From: Clostridiales bacterium
GTDB taxonomy: Bacteria > Bacillota > Clostridia > Saccharofermentanales > Saccharofermentanaceae
DNA length: 43,222 nt
Reading direction: 5' to 3'
Assembly: GCA_017428155.1 (NCBI GenBank)
Contig: JAFRRJ010000044.1
Span: 1-43,222, forward strand
Shown here piece by piece: positions 1 to 7,836 of the stretch (within the stretch, counting starts at the first letter, position 1; the number at the start of each line of letters is the position of its first letter). The notes under the pieces are model-generated. The model saw nothing but the letters and a program-made list of their open reading frames with translations. It was not told where the DNA came from and searched no databases. Position numbers and translations under genes: made by a program.

Positions 1-1254
1 CTTAACGACATAAGCGGACTTGAGACGAACCTCGTTGCCGGGGAAGAGTCTGAAGTACTTGGGCGCGGGAACTTCCATGAAATCTTCGGATTCGATCCAG
101 AGTTCTCTGGAGAAGGAGACCTTACGTGTGCCTGCGTTCTCATCCTTCGGGTTGTTCTCGACATCGAAATCTTCGGACTGTCCCTCAGGATAGTTGTCGA
201 TGATGAGCTTTATGGGCTTTAAGACAGCCATTGCTCTCTGTGCGTGATCGTTAAGATCTTCACGGAGGCAGTATTCAAGGAATGCGAAGTCGACAACGGA
301 GTTGACCTTTGCTACGCCGTTCCTTGCGCTGAAGTTGTGGATTGAAGCAGGGGTATAACCTCTTCTGCGAAGTCCGCAGAGAGTAGGCATTCTGGGGTCA
401 TCCCAGCCGTCAACGATACCGGCTTCGATCATGGCACGGAGCTTTCTCTTGGAAAGGACTGTATGTGTGATGCCGAGTCTTGCGAACTCGATCTGGCGGG
501 GCTTGCACTCTACTGAGATGTTGTTTACTACCCAGTCGTAAAGAGGTCTGTGAGCTTCGAATTCCAAAGAGCAAAGGGAGTGTGTGATGCCTTCAAGCGC
601 GTCTTCGATCGGGTGAGCGAAGTCGTACATAGGGTAGATGCACCACTTAGTGCCTGTTCTGTGATGAGGGAGATGGTTGATCCTGTAGATAACGGGATCT
701 CTCATGTTGAAGTTGCCTGATGCGAGGTCGATCTTGGCACGGAGTGTCATCTTTCCGTCCTCGAATTCGCCGGCTCTCATTCTCTTGAAGAGATCAAGGC
801 TCTCCTCGATAGGTCTGTCTCTGTAAGGAGAGACAGCAGGAGTCTTAGTATCGCCCCTCATATCTCTCATCTGGTCGGGTGTAAGCTCGCAAACGTAAGC
901 GAGGCCCTTGTTAATGAGTTCTATAGCAAATTCATACATCTTCTCGAAATACTCGGAAGCATAGAAGAATCTGTCATCCCAGTCGTGACCTAACCAGTGG
1001 ATATCCTCCTTGATGGCCTCAACGTATTCCTCATCCTCTTTGGTGGGGTTCGTGTCGTCCATTCTGAGATTGCAAAGTCCGTTATAAGCTTCAGCGGTAC
1101 CAAAGTCGATCTCTAAAGCCTTTGCGTGACCGATGTGAAGGTATCCGTTCGGTTCAGGCGGGAATCTGGTATGAACCTTCTTACCGTATACTCTTCCGCC
1201 TTCTTTGAGCTCTTCGTCAATGATCTGCTCTATAAAGTTCTTACTTTCAGCCAT
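1..1254 (-). CDS. glnS: Glutaminyl-tRNA synthetase, C-terminal part cut by the window edge
   Basis: This open frame runs to the left edge without a stop, so only the first 418 residues are present. It attaches glutamine to tRNA-Gln in the cytoplasm. Translation from the ATG at 1254 ([13 protein letters not shown]...) shows the class I HIGH motif in [15 protein letters not shown] and the KMSKS-type motif VLSKRKL, followed by the start of the GlnRS anticodon-binding barrel ([20 protein letters not shown]). PPEPNGY separates GlnRS and eukaryotic-type GluRS from bacterial GluRS, which has PSPTG as in the neighbour. It starts 17 nt after the gltX stop, with GGAGAGTG as the ribosome binding site, so the two are an operon. 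Many Firmicutes lack GlnRS and make Gln-tRNA with GatCAB, so its presence is informative. The identity is firm; the missing end is unknown. Confidence 0.96.
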   Translation of the reverse strand, partial: MAESKNFIEQIIDEELKEGGRVYGKKVHTRFPPEPNGYLHIGHAKALEIDFGTAEAYNGLCNLRMDDTNPTKEDEEYVEAIKEDIHWLGHDWDDRFFYASEYFEKMYEFAIELINKGLAYVCELTPDQMRDMRGDTKTPAVSPYRDRPIEESLDLFKRMRAGEFEDGKMTLRAKIDLASGNFNMRDPVIYRINHLPHHRTGTKWCIYPMYDFAHPIEDALEGITHSLCSLEFEAHRPLYDWVVNNISVECKPRQIEFARLGITHTVLSKRKLRAMIEAGIVDGWDDPRMPTLCGLRRRGYTPASIHNFSARNGVAKVNSVVDFAFLEYCLREDLNDHAQRAMAVLKPIKLIIDNYPEGQSEDFDVENNPKDENAGTRKVSFSRELWIESEDFMEVPAPKYFRLFPGNEVRLKSAYVVK

Positions 1255-1271
1255 ATTCCACACTCTCCAAC

Positions 1272-2723
1272 TTATAGTCTTGAATAAGCATATTTAATTC
1301 TTCTGAGCGATTCGTCCCTGCCCAGAAGGAGCATAACCTCAGCGCATCCGCCCGGGGTTACCGCAACGCCTGCAGCAGCGATCCTTACAGGCCACATAAC
1401 TACGGAGTTCTTGACCTCAAGGCTCTCTGCCAGAGTCTTCATTGCCTCTGTGATGGCCTCTCTATCCCAGTCGACAGTCTCAAGCACGGGGATAGCCTTC
1501 TCGAGCATTTGCTTGGAAGATTCCAAAGTGGACTTGCTCTTCTTGTGCTCGAAAAGCTCCAGCTCAAAATCGCCGTATTCCTTAATGAACGAGAGCTTCT
1601 CGGTGATCTCGGTGAACTTTGCGATCCTGGGCTTTAAGAGCTCTGCAAGCAGTTCATAGCATGAAGGATCAACGCCTGCCTCGTCGTAGAAAGGCTTTGC
1701 ATGCTCCAAGAATTCCTCATCGGACATAGCCTTGATGTGCTCCTGATTGACCCATGAGAGCTTGTCATAGTCGAAAACAGCCGGTGACTTTGAGATGCCG
1801 TTGATATCGAATGCTTCAATGAGTTCAGGAAGTGAGAAGATCTCTCTTGTATCCTTGGGCGCCCATCCGAGAAGGGCGATATAGTTGATGATTGCCTCAG
1901 GGAGGTATCCTTCGCCTACAAGATCCATGAAGCCTGTGGAGCCGTGACGCTTGGAAAGCTTGGAGATTACTTCGTTGCCTTCCTCGTCAACTGACTTGCC
2001 CATAATGAGCGGCAGGTGGATATATGTGGGGATCTCCCAGCCGAATGCCTCGTAGAGGAGATTGTACTTAGGCGTTGAAGACAGATACTCGCTGCCTCTT
2101 ACAACATGTGTGATGCCCATTGTGTGGTCATCGATAACGTTAGCGAAGTTATAAGTAGGGAAGCCGTCAGTCTTGATCAATACCTGATCGTCCAGGTCTT
2201 CATTGGGGAATGTGATATCGCCGTAAACCAGGTCATGGTAAGAAGTGGAACCAGTAAGGGGCATCTTCTGACGGATTACGTAGGGCATGCCTGCGTCCAG
2301 GTTCTTCTGAATCTCTTCAGGAGATAAGTCTCGGCAGTGACGGTCGTAGCCGGTGCCTTCAGGCGCATTCTCCTTAAGTGCTTCAAGGCGCTCCTTGGTG
2401 CAGAAGCATCTGTAAGCCTTGCCCTGCTCAACAAGCTGCTCGGCGTAGGGCTTATACATTGAAAGCCTCTCGCTCTGAACATAAGGGCCGTATTCGCCGC
2501 CGATATCAGGACCTTCGTCGTGTGTAAGACCTGCAAGCTTCATCGTGTCATATATGACCTGAGTCGCGCCCTCGACATAGCGTTCCCTGTCTGTATCTTC
2601 GATCCTTAAGACAAAAGTGCCGCCCTCGTGCTTTGCCGTAAGGTATTCATAAAGCGCGGTGCGGAGATTTCCGACATGCATAAAGCCTGTGGGACTGGGT
2701 GCGAATCTCGTTCTTATTTTCAT
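1272..2723 (-). CDS. gltX: Glutamyl-tRNA synthetase
   Basis: This 483-residue class I synthetase charges tRNA-Glu, and possibly tRNA-Gln if the enzyme is non-discriminating. The N-terminus has the bacterial GluRS signature [13 protein letters not shown] (HIGH region). [11 protein letters not shown] follows, and the KMSKS loop appears as KLSKRHGS near residue 257. The C-terminal third is helical, as expected for the bacterial alpha-helical anticodon-binding domain. The length is normal. AGAGGT precedes the ATG by about 5 nt. It is the first gene of the gltX-glnS operon and is divergent from the AroB-like gene. With a dedicated GlnRS next door, this GluRS would be expected to discriminate against tRNA-Gln, but I cannot tell this from the sequence. 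Confidence 0.97.
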   Translation of the reverse strand: MKIRTRFAPSPTGFMHVGNLRTALYEYLTAKHEGGTFVLRIEDTDRERYVEGATQVIYDTMKLAGLTHDEGPDIGGEYGPYVQSERLSMYKPYAEQLVEQGKAYRCFCTKERLEALKENAPEGTGYDRHCRDLSPEEIQKNLDAGMPYVIRQKMPLTGSTSYHDLVYGDITFPNEDLDDQVLIKTDGFPTYNFANVIDDHTMGITHVVRGSEYLSSTPKYNLLYEAFGWEIPTYIHLPLIMGKSVDEEGNEVISKLSKRHGSTGFMDLVGEGYLPEAIINYIALLGWAPKDTREIFSLPELIEAFDINGISKSPAVFDYDKLSWVNQEHIKAMSDEEFLEHAKPFYDEAGVDPSCYELLAELLKPRIAKFTEITEKLSFIKEYGDFELELFEHKKSKSTLESSKQMLEKAIPVLETVDWDREAITEAMKTLAESLEVKNSVVMWPVRIAAAGVAVTPGGCAEVMLLLGRDESLRRIKYAYSRL

Positions 2724-2758
2724 ACATAACCTCTATTAATTATTCTACCTGAGCGTAT

Positions 2759-2786
2759 ATTTTAGCACTTTTGTGTTAATATACAA
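2759..2786 (-). promoter_or_regulatory. Candidate promoter of gltX-glnS
   Basis: Read on the minus strand, TTGTAT (2786-2781) and TAAAAT (2764-2759) are separated by 16 bp, about 35 bp upstream of the gltX ATG. On the plus strand of the same 97-bp divergent region a TGTTAATAT extended -10 (2774-2782) could serve the AroB-like gene. Both are motif matches only. Confidence 0.4.
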
Positions 2787-2820
2787 ATTGACTTTACAAG
2801 GCGAAAGGAGCTCTTAAAGC

Positions 2821-3921
2821 TTGGACAGACTTGATTGCAACCGGAGCTGTGACTGCTTTACAGGCAGCGGTATAGCTGACGAATTTGTCGCCGGTTATAT
2901 CCTTGAACAATACGATAACAGGGATCTTGGCGACCAGCAGATCAAGGCAGCCATTATCTCTGACAGACAGGTAAGCGGATATTATTACAATGCTTTTGAG
3001 CAGCAGTTTGTATTAAGAAATATCAAGACATGCCTTATTACGGTGGATGAAGGGGAACAGTATAAGAACCTTTCCCAGGTAAATAACATTATCAAGGAAC
3101 TTACCGAATTCGGCCTTAACGGCAACGACTGGATAATCGGATTCGGAGGCGGTGTCGTCCTTGACCTTGCAGGATTTGCCGCAAGTGTGTATACCGCAAG
3201 ATCACGTTTTATCGCCGTTCCGACGACTTTATCGGCTATGGCCGAGACATGCTGTGCGGATAAGGCTTATCTTAATTCAGGGAGCAGGAAGAATACTTCT
3301 TTCATTGATGTAAGCCAGACGGCCGTATTTAATGATCCGAAGTATCTTTCTACTGTTCCGAAGAAGTATATTCCGAACGGCTATGCCCAGATAATAAGAT
3401 ATGCTCTTCTGGCTGATTTCGGGCTTCTTACCGAACTTATCGAGAAATCGGGCTCAAGCCTGTCGGACATCAGGGTGTTCCTTAACCGCGTTTATGCGGC
3501 AAGGGCCGCTATAGACCGCAAGAATCCGGTCCTGCTTACACTGGGAAATGAGCTGTCACATGCTATCGAAGGCTATTTCCGGTTTATGAACTATTCCGAG
3601 GGCGAGGCTCTGGCCCTGAGTCTTTTCGCGACCGTGCCGGAACAGGCGAGAAAGGCTCTGGCGGCTATATACATTAAGCTCGATCTGCCCAGGGAACTTA
3701 AAGGGGTCAGCTTCAATGCGATAATGAATTCTCTTAAGGACACGTACACCAAGGGTGCGGCTGATGACCGGCCGCTTGTCTGTTATGAGGAGAAAGGCGG
3801 CAAGGGAAGCTGGGTCATAAAGAACCTGCCGAAGGAAGAGACCCTGGAAATACTTGAAGACAGGCTTAAAAAGATCACCGACAACTCATCTCCGATTGCC
3901 GCAAAAGAAGATGAAGCTTAA
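2821..3921 (+). CDS. 3-dehydroquinate synthase-like protein lacking the canonical metal ligands
   Basis: This 366-residue protein has the dehydroquinate synthase (AroB) fold. The NAD-binding region is GFGGGVVLDLAGFAAS (about 107-122), VPTT lies at 133-136, and an RKN lies at 156-158 where AroB has its conserved Lys-Asn. The three residues that bind zinc in true AroB are changed: the Glu of G-x-AE-x-x-K is Gln190 (GYAQIIRY), the first His of GHTxGHA is Asn243 (GNELSHAIE), and the His of HGEA is Glu260 (EGEA). The SGGKTG-type loop is also altered (CCADKAYLNSGS). I infer that it is not a working 3-dehydroquinate synthase; it may be a pseudoenzyme or catalyse another sugar-phosphate reaction. The start is TTG with GAAAGGAG ending 10 nt upstream. 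No other shikimate gene is nearby. The next gene, a lipoprotein, begins 17 nt after its stop. Confidence 0.8.
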   Translation: MDRLDCNRSCDCFTGSGIADEFVAGYILEQYDNRDLGDQQIKAAIISDRQVSGYYYNAFEQQFVLRNIKTCLITVDEGEQYKNLSQVNNIIKELTEFGLNGNDWIIGFGGGVVLDLAGFAASVYTARSRFIAVPTTLSAMAETCCADKAYLNSGSRKNTSFIDVSQTAVFNDPKYLSTVPKKYIPNGYAQIIRYALLADFGLLTELIEKSGSSLSDIRVFLNRVYAARAAIDRKNPVLLTLGNELSHAIEGYFRFMNYSEGEALALSLFATVPEQARKALAAIYIKLDLPRELKGVSFNAIMNSLKDTYTKGAADDRPLVCYEEKGGKGSWVIKNLPKEETLEILEDRLKKITDNSSPIAAKEDEA

Positions 3922-3923
3922 GG

Positions 3924-3929
3924 TATAAT
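3924..3929 (+). promoter_or_regulatory. TATAAT -10 box nine bases before a start codon
   Basis: A perfect TATAAT lies just after the AroB-like stop, and its end is only 9 nt from the ATG at 3939. There is no ribosome binding site between them. If the box is used, transcription would begin at about 3936-3939, giving a leaderless or nearly leaderless mRNA. I see no convincing -35 at 16-18 bp. Confidence 0.4.
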
Positions 3930-3938
3930 TAGTTCGTT

Positions 3939-5258
3939 ATGAATAAAGAGATTGCTAAAAAGATATCAGCATCCGTTATGTGTTTTGCCGTACTGGCAGG
4001 ATCGTTGTTCCTGACATCCTGCAAGAAGAACGGCAATTCCAAAGGAAAGGCTGCTGATTACGGCTCATACGGAGCTGATATTGCCAGAGAGATCGCACAG
4101 AAATTCCCTATAAGAAGTGCTTATACGCCCGGTGAAGACAAGACCGGTGACTATATTGCGGAAAAGATCAGGGAACTTGGTTACGAGCCTGAGGTGCAGA
4201 ACTTTCAGGGAACTTCGGGTGCCTATTCGACAAACTATATCGTAAGGATCACGGGAACCGGTTTTTACTGCCTCCAGAGTGACGGAACATATGAGCTCGA
4301 GCACAGGACTGCTGTTATCGGTACTCATTACGATGCATCGATCCTGCCCGAATATGTTGAAGAAGAAAGTGAAGACGAGGAAGAGGACGAGGAAGAAGAG
4401 GATGCAGAGCCTACGGAGATGCCTAAGTATATTTTCGACGGTATCTCTGACAACGCTTCAGGTACGGCTTGCATTCTTACGGCTCTGAAGGCCTTCGAGG
4501 ATTATAAGGATGTTGCGTTTGATGTCTGGTTCGTATTTTTCGGTGCCGGCACGGATAATTTCAGCGGAGCTGAGGCGTTCTATCAGTCCCTTTCATATGA
4601 AGAGAAGAACAGTATCGATGTAATGTATGACGTCGACAGCCTTTATGCCGGTGACAAGGTGTATGCATCGTCCGGATTTAAATCCCTGATCTCCAGCAGA
4701 AGATATGAGATGCGCCGCAAGCTCTATCAGGCATACGATGTCTGCTTCGGCAATCCGCTTTATACCAATTACGGTTTTGACCTTGTTTATAACGAATCCG
4801 GAGTTAAAAAGGATGTCAACGATGACGGCATTGTCGATATCTTCAATGAACTGCCTAAGACGATATCGGATTACAAGGTTTTCGATGACCGAATGATACC
4901 GGTCGTATATTTTGAGAGCTACGATTACAATTACAGTTCCATCGATCAGATGAAGGAGACAAAGAACTTAAGTCTTCAGGATTTTGGCGGAGTCATCAGA
5001 GGAACGCCTGCCGATTGTACATATTATCTTGATTCTATTCTTCTTGAAGAGGATTACGACCGTGACGGGGACGGTGAGATCGACTGCAGCGGTGACAGGC
5101 TTCAGATAAGGATCAACTGTGTCGCTTTTATCATTGTCGAGTCATTGCTCAAGGGCTCGGACAGGGGCATGACGCCTTCACAGTACGAGGAATTCAAGAT
5201 AGAGTCTACAAGACAGACTTACGGCACTGACATGACAAGCAGGCCGTCTGAAACCTGA
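3939..5258 (+). CDS. M28-peptidase-like lipoprotein with missing catalytic residues
   Basis: This 439-residue protein starts with a lipoprotein signal peptide (basic MNKEIAKK, hydrophobic core, lipobox LTSC with Cys28), so it should be anchored outside the membrane. The body resembles M28 metallopeptidases: VIGTHYDAS gives His130 and Asp132, GISDNASGTA gives Asp171, and YDVDSL gives a later Asp. The catalytic/ligand pair normally written GAEE reads GAGT here (residues 202-205), and no late His corresponding to the fifth ligand is visible. I infer a non-proteolytic or strongly altered relative. An acidic insert of about 20 residues (140-160, nearly all Glu/Asp) interrupts the metal site region. 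Two calcium-loop-like stretches, DVNDDGIVD and DRDGDGEID, lie in the C-terminal half. No ribosome binding site precedes the ATG. Confidence 0.75.
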   Translation: MNKEIAKKISASVMCFAVLAGSLFLTSCKKNGNSKGKAADYGSYGADIAREIAQKFPIRSAYTPGEDKTGDYIAEKIRELGYEPEVQNFQGTSGAYSTNYIVRITGTGFYCLQSDGTYELEHRTAVIGTHYDASILPEYVEEESEDEEEDEEEEDAEPTEMPKYIFDGISDNASGTACILTALKAFEDYKDVAFDVWFVFFGAGTDNFSGAEAFYQSLSYEEKNSIDVMYDVDSLYAGDKVYASSGFKSLISSRRYEMRRKLYQAYDVCFGNPLYTNYGFDLVYNESGVKKDVNDDGIVDIFNELPKTISDYKVFDDRMIPVVYFESYDYNYSSIDQMKETKNLSLQDFGGVIRGTPADCTYYLDSILLEEDYDRDGDGEIDCSGDRLQIRINCVAFIIVESLLKGSDRGMTPSQYEEFKIESTRQTYGTDMTSRPSET

Positions 5259-5303
5259 TTAATGTTAACTCATACAAAAAATCCGATTTGAATCTTTTCC
5301 TTA

Positions 5304-5312
5304 TGTTATACT
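5304..5312 (+). promoter_or_regulatory. Extended -10 promoter of the CdaA-YbbR gene
   Basis: TGTTATACT fits the extended -10 form TG-n-TATAAT with one mismatch, 37 bp before the ATG at 5349. No clear -35 is present, which is usual for extended -10 promoters. The same TGnTATAAT form recurs before 13289, 14615 and 26062. Confidence 0.5.
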
Positions 5313-5348
5313 AAATAAGATAAGCGCAAGAGAAGAAGGACCAGATCG

Positions 5349-6836
5349 ATGTCAAATACATCTTTCATCAGCCAGATATTCGAATTCTTAGGAGAGCTTT
5401 TTAACAGCCTTGATAAAGGCACGCTTTTCTTTGGCAGCGTTTGGGACTTTATCAGGTATGCTATAGATATCGCTCTTGTTACTTTCCTTTTCTACACTGT
5501 GCTTTTATTCATCAGACAGACCAGAGCATGGCAGCTCATCAAGGGTATCGTACTTATTGTTGCCTTTGTCGCTTTCTGCGGTCTGATCGGACTGGATATG
5601 GTCGGGTTCCTGTTTAACAGACTGCTTTATATCATTGCGATACTCTTTGTAGTACTGTTCCAGCCTGAATTGCGAAGAGCTCTCGAGACGGTTGGTCTCA
5701 GAACATCCAATGCAGCTAATCCTTTCAAGCACAGCGATTCGATAATGACCAAGGAAGAGCTTACTACATTCATCAAGGAGATCAGCGCTGCCTGCAAGGA
5801 AATGTCCAGAACATATACAGGTGCCCTGATCCTTATTGAACGAAATACAAGGCTTGATGAACTCCTGTCACAGGAGAATGTCGTTACTTTTGATTCTGAA
5901 GTTACAAGTTCTGTCCTTCAGAGCATCTTCTATAAAGGTTCACCGATGCATGACGGCGGACTTCTCATAAGAGACGGAAGGATCATAGCTGCAAGGTGCC
6001 ACGTACCTCTTTCTGTTACGATGCATTCTCTTGAGCGTGCCGGAACCCGTCACAGAGCGGCTGTCGGTGCCAGCGAGATGGGCGATACCGTAGCGGTTGT
6101 CGTATCAGAGGAGAGAGGAAAGACTTCTATTGCAGTGAACGGAAGACTTTTCGAGATGAGAAGCACAAAGGAACTCGAAGCAAATCTCTCGTATCTTTTG
6201 GGTATTAAGGAATATGCCGGCGAGAAGAAGAACCTGATCGGAAGATTACTTGATAAGTTCCACAGCAAGCCGCAAAACGATTCTGACGTATTAAGCAAGG
6301 AAGAAGTAGGCAAGGCTGTGAAGAGCAAGGCATCCGCACCTGCTGAAACTGTAATTGCTACAACACAGGTCGAAGTTGCAGGTGAGTCTTCAGTGCCGAT
6401 CTCTATCAGGACCAAGGCCGCCGACCAGATGTCTAATTCTCAAAGAGTAGGTGTGGCCACAAAGGTTATTTTCCTGATCTGCTCGATCTTCCTGTCATTC
6501 GGACTCTGGGTCTACATCCAGATCATCACAAACCCTGTTGTTACGAAGAATCTTACCGTTCAGATCAACAATGAACAGAATCTTCCTGCGGACGATATAA
6601 AAGTCTCATACTCACTCGAATATGTTGATATCGAGATCGTCGGACGGGAAAGTACACTTAAAAATCTGACTTCAGACGACATTGTCGCTTCGCTTGATTA
6701 TTCGGCGATCGAACCCGGCAAGACGGGCGTTGTATCTTTGCCTGTTACGATCACAGGCAAGGATAAGAATGTATATTTCCGTGTTGAGCAATATCTGCCG
6801 GATGAGATCTCCGTAACCGTATATCCGGGCAACTGA
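5349..6836 (+). CDS. cdaA: Diadenylate cyclase CdaA fused to a YbbR/CdaR domain
   Basis: This 495-residue membrane protein should make cyclic di-AMP from two ATP. Three membrane segments lie at about 33-53, 62-81 and 86-103, followed by a DisA_N-type cyclase domain (about 125-285) with SPMHDGG (DGG at 202-204) and GTRHRAAVG (RHR at 234-236). The usual motif is DGA followed later by RHR; here the Ala is Gly. After a Lys/Ser/Ala-rich linker, a fourth membrane segment (about 375-395) leads into one YbbR domain, the type of repeat found in CdaR, the CdaA regulator. In Bacillus and relatives cdaA and cdaR are separate adjacent genes; here they are one protein. AAGGA precedes the ATG by 8 nt. A GlmU-like gene follows 34 nt downstream, where glmM usually lies in cdaA-cdaR operons, so a link to amino-sugar precursors is kept. 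Confidence 0.93.
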   Translation: MSNTSFISQIFEFLGELFNSLDKGTLFFGSVWDFIRYAIDIALVTFLFYTVLLFIRQTRAWQLIKGIVLIVAFVAFCGLIGLDMVGFLFNRLLYIIAILFVVLFQPELRRALETVGLRTSNAANPFKHSDSIMTKEELTTFIKEISAACKEMSRTYTGALILIERNTRLDELLSQENVVTFDSEVTSSVLQSIFYKGSPMHDGGLLIRDGRIIAARCHVPLSVTMHSLERAGTRHRAAVGASEMGDTVAVVVSEERGKTSIAVNGRLFEMRSTKELEANLSYLLGIKEYAGEKKNLIGRLLDKFHSKPQNDSDVLSKEEVGKAVKSKASAPAETVIATTQVEVAGESSVPISIRTKAADQMSNSQRVGVATKVIFLICSIFLSFGLWVYIQIITNPVVTKNLTVQINNEQNLPADDIKVSYSLEYVDIEIVGRESTLKNLTSDDIVASLDYSAIEPGKTGVVSLPVTITGKDKNVYFRVEQYLPDEISVTVYPGN

Positions 6837-6870
6837 TGAAGTTTAGGCCGAAGGGCAGAAAGGATAAATT

Positions 6871-7533
6871 ATGTTAGAAACAAAAGAACTCATTGATTTA
6901 ACCCATACTCTTGCTGCACCGATACTTGAAGATAAGAAGTATCCCTGGGAAGCATTACCTCTCATTAAGGAATTTATTCTTAAACTCGGACCTACGCTTG
7001 ATCCTGAAGTATATGAAGACAAGGGCGACGGCATCTGGATCGCAAAGAGCGCGAAGGTATTCGATTCAGCTTATATCGCAGGTCCCTGCATCATCGGTCC
7101 CGAGACAGAAGTCCGCCAGTGTGCATTCATCAGAGGCAGTGCACTTATCGGAAGCAAGTGCGTTATCGGCAACTCCACCGAACTTAAGAATGTCATTATC
7201 AGCGACAACGTTCAGGTTCCTCATTATAACTATGTAGGTGACTCTATTCTCGGTTACAAGTCACATCTCGGCGCAGGAGCTATCACATCCAACGTTAAGT
7301 CCGATAAGACTCTCGTATGCGTAAAGAACGGCGATGAGGTTATCGAGACCGGTCTTAAGAAGTTTGCTGCTATCGTGGGCGACAACGTAGAGGTTGGCTG
7401 CCAGAGCGTCCTTAACCCCGGTACTGTTATCGGCAGAGGCTGCCGCGTATATCCTCTCTCAAGAGTCAGAGGCGTAATCCCCGAGAAGCATATCTTCAAG
7501 GATAAGGACGATATCGTACCGATCGAGGAATGA
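6871..7533 (+). CDS. GlmU-like left-handed beta-helix acyltransferase
   Basis: This 220-residue protein has a helical N-terminal stretch (1-55) and then hexapeptide repeats of the left-handed beta-helix type, such as IAGPCIIGPETEV and ALIGSKCVIG. It aligns by eye with the acetyltransferase half of GlmU: NSTELKN matches the GlmU Lys region, and PHYNYVGDSILG matches GHLTYLGDAEIG, keeping the His that acts as base there. HLGAGAITSN matches NIGAGTITCN. It lacks the GlmU pyrophosphorylase half. I infer an acetyl- or acyl-CoA-dependent transferase on a nucleotide sugar or amino sugar; the substrate is not known. AAAGGA precedes the start. It is downstream of the c-di-AMP synthase, probably in the same transcript, and a terminator follows. 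Confidence 0.82.
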   Translation: MLETKELIDLTHTLAAPILEDKKYPWEALPLIKEFILKLGPTLDPEVYEDKGDGIWIAKSAKVFDSAYIAGPCIIGPETEVRQCAFIRGSALIGSKCVIGNSTELKNVIISDNVQVPHYNYVGDSILGYKSHLGAGAITSNVKSDKTLVCVKNGDEVIETGLKKFAAIVGDNVEVGCQSVLNPGTVIGRGCRVYPLSRVRGVIPEKHIFKDKDDIVPIEE

Positions 7534-7608
7534 TTTGATAAAGCCCGGCTCCCGGCATATGTGCTTTGACTATGCTGCAGCCGGCTGAATTTGTTGAATT
7601 GAACAGAT

Positions 7609-7640
7609 AAGGCGTTGTATTCAAAGACATCGCCTTTTTT
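7609..7640 (+). terminator. Intrinsic terminator after the CdaA/GlmU-like operon
   Basis: AAGGCG pairs with CGCCTT around an inner TGT/ACA stem, and the 3' arm runs into six T. It closes the operon that begins at 5349. The rest of the gap 7534-7836 holds no convincing gene, only the promoter at 7754. Confidence 0.8.
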
Positions 7641-7753
7641 GTTGAGCAACATGAAGAACTGCCGTTTCCACCTTTGATGCTCAGCGCAAAAGTTGTTCCT
7701 CAATTGAGACAGTCTCTTCTTTTGGAATTAACGGTTTGCTTTACCGGTGCAGA

Positions 7754-7783
7754 TGGACATATAAATGAATAGTTTTGTATAAT
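7754..7783 (+). promoter_or_regulatory. Promoter of the lipoprotein gene at 7837
   Basis: TGGACA (7754-7759) and TATAAT (7778-7783) are 18 bp apart. The predicted start point is near 7790, giving a leader of about 45 nt. Confidence 0.55.
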
Positions 7784-7836
7784 GCAATTGTTGGTTAGGG
7801 GATTTTCACGTTTGTTTCACAATAAGGAGAGAGCAG

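Noticed and set aside
6050..6415. Minus-strand open frame of 121 codons inside the CdaA gene
   Set aside because: Shadow frame over a strongly supported gene, with no ribosome binding site and no recognisable features.
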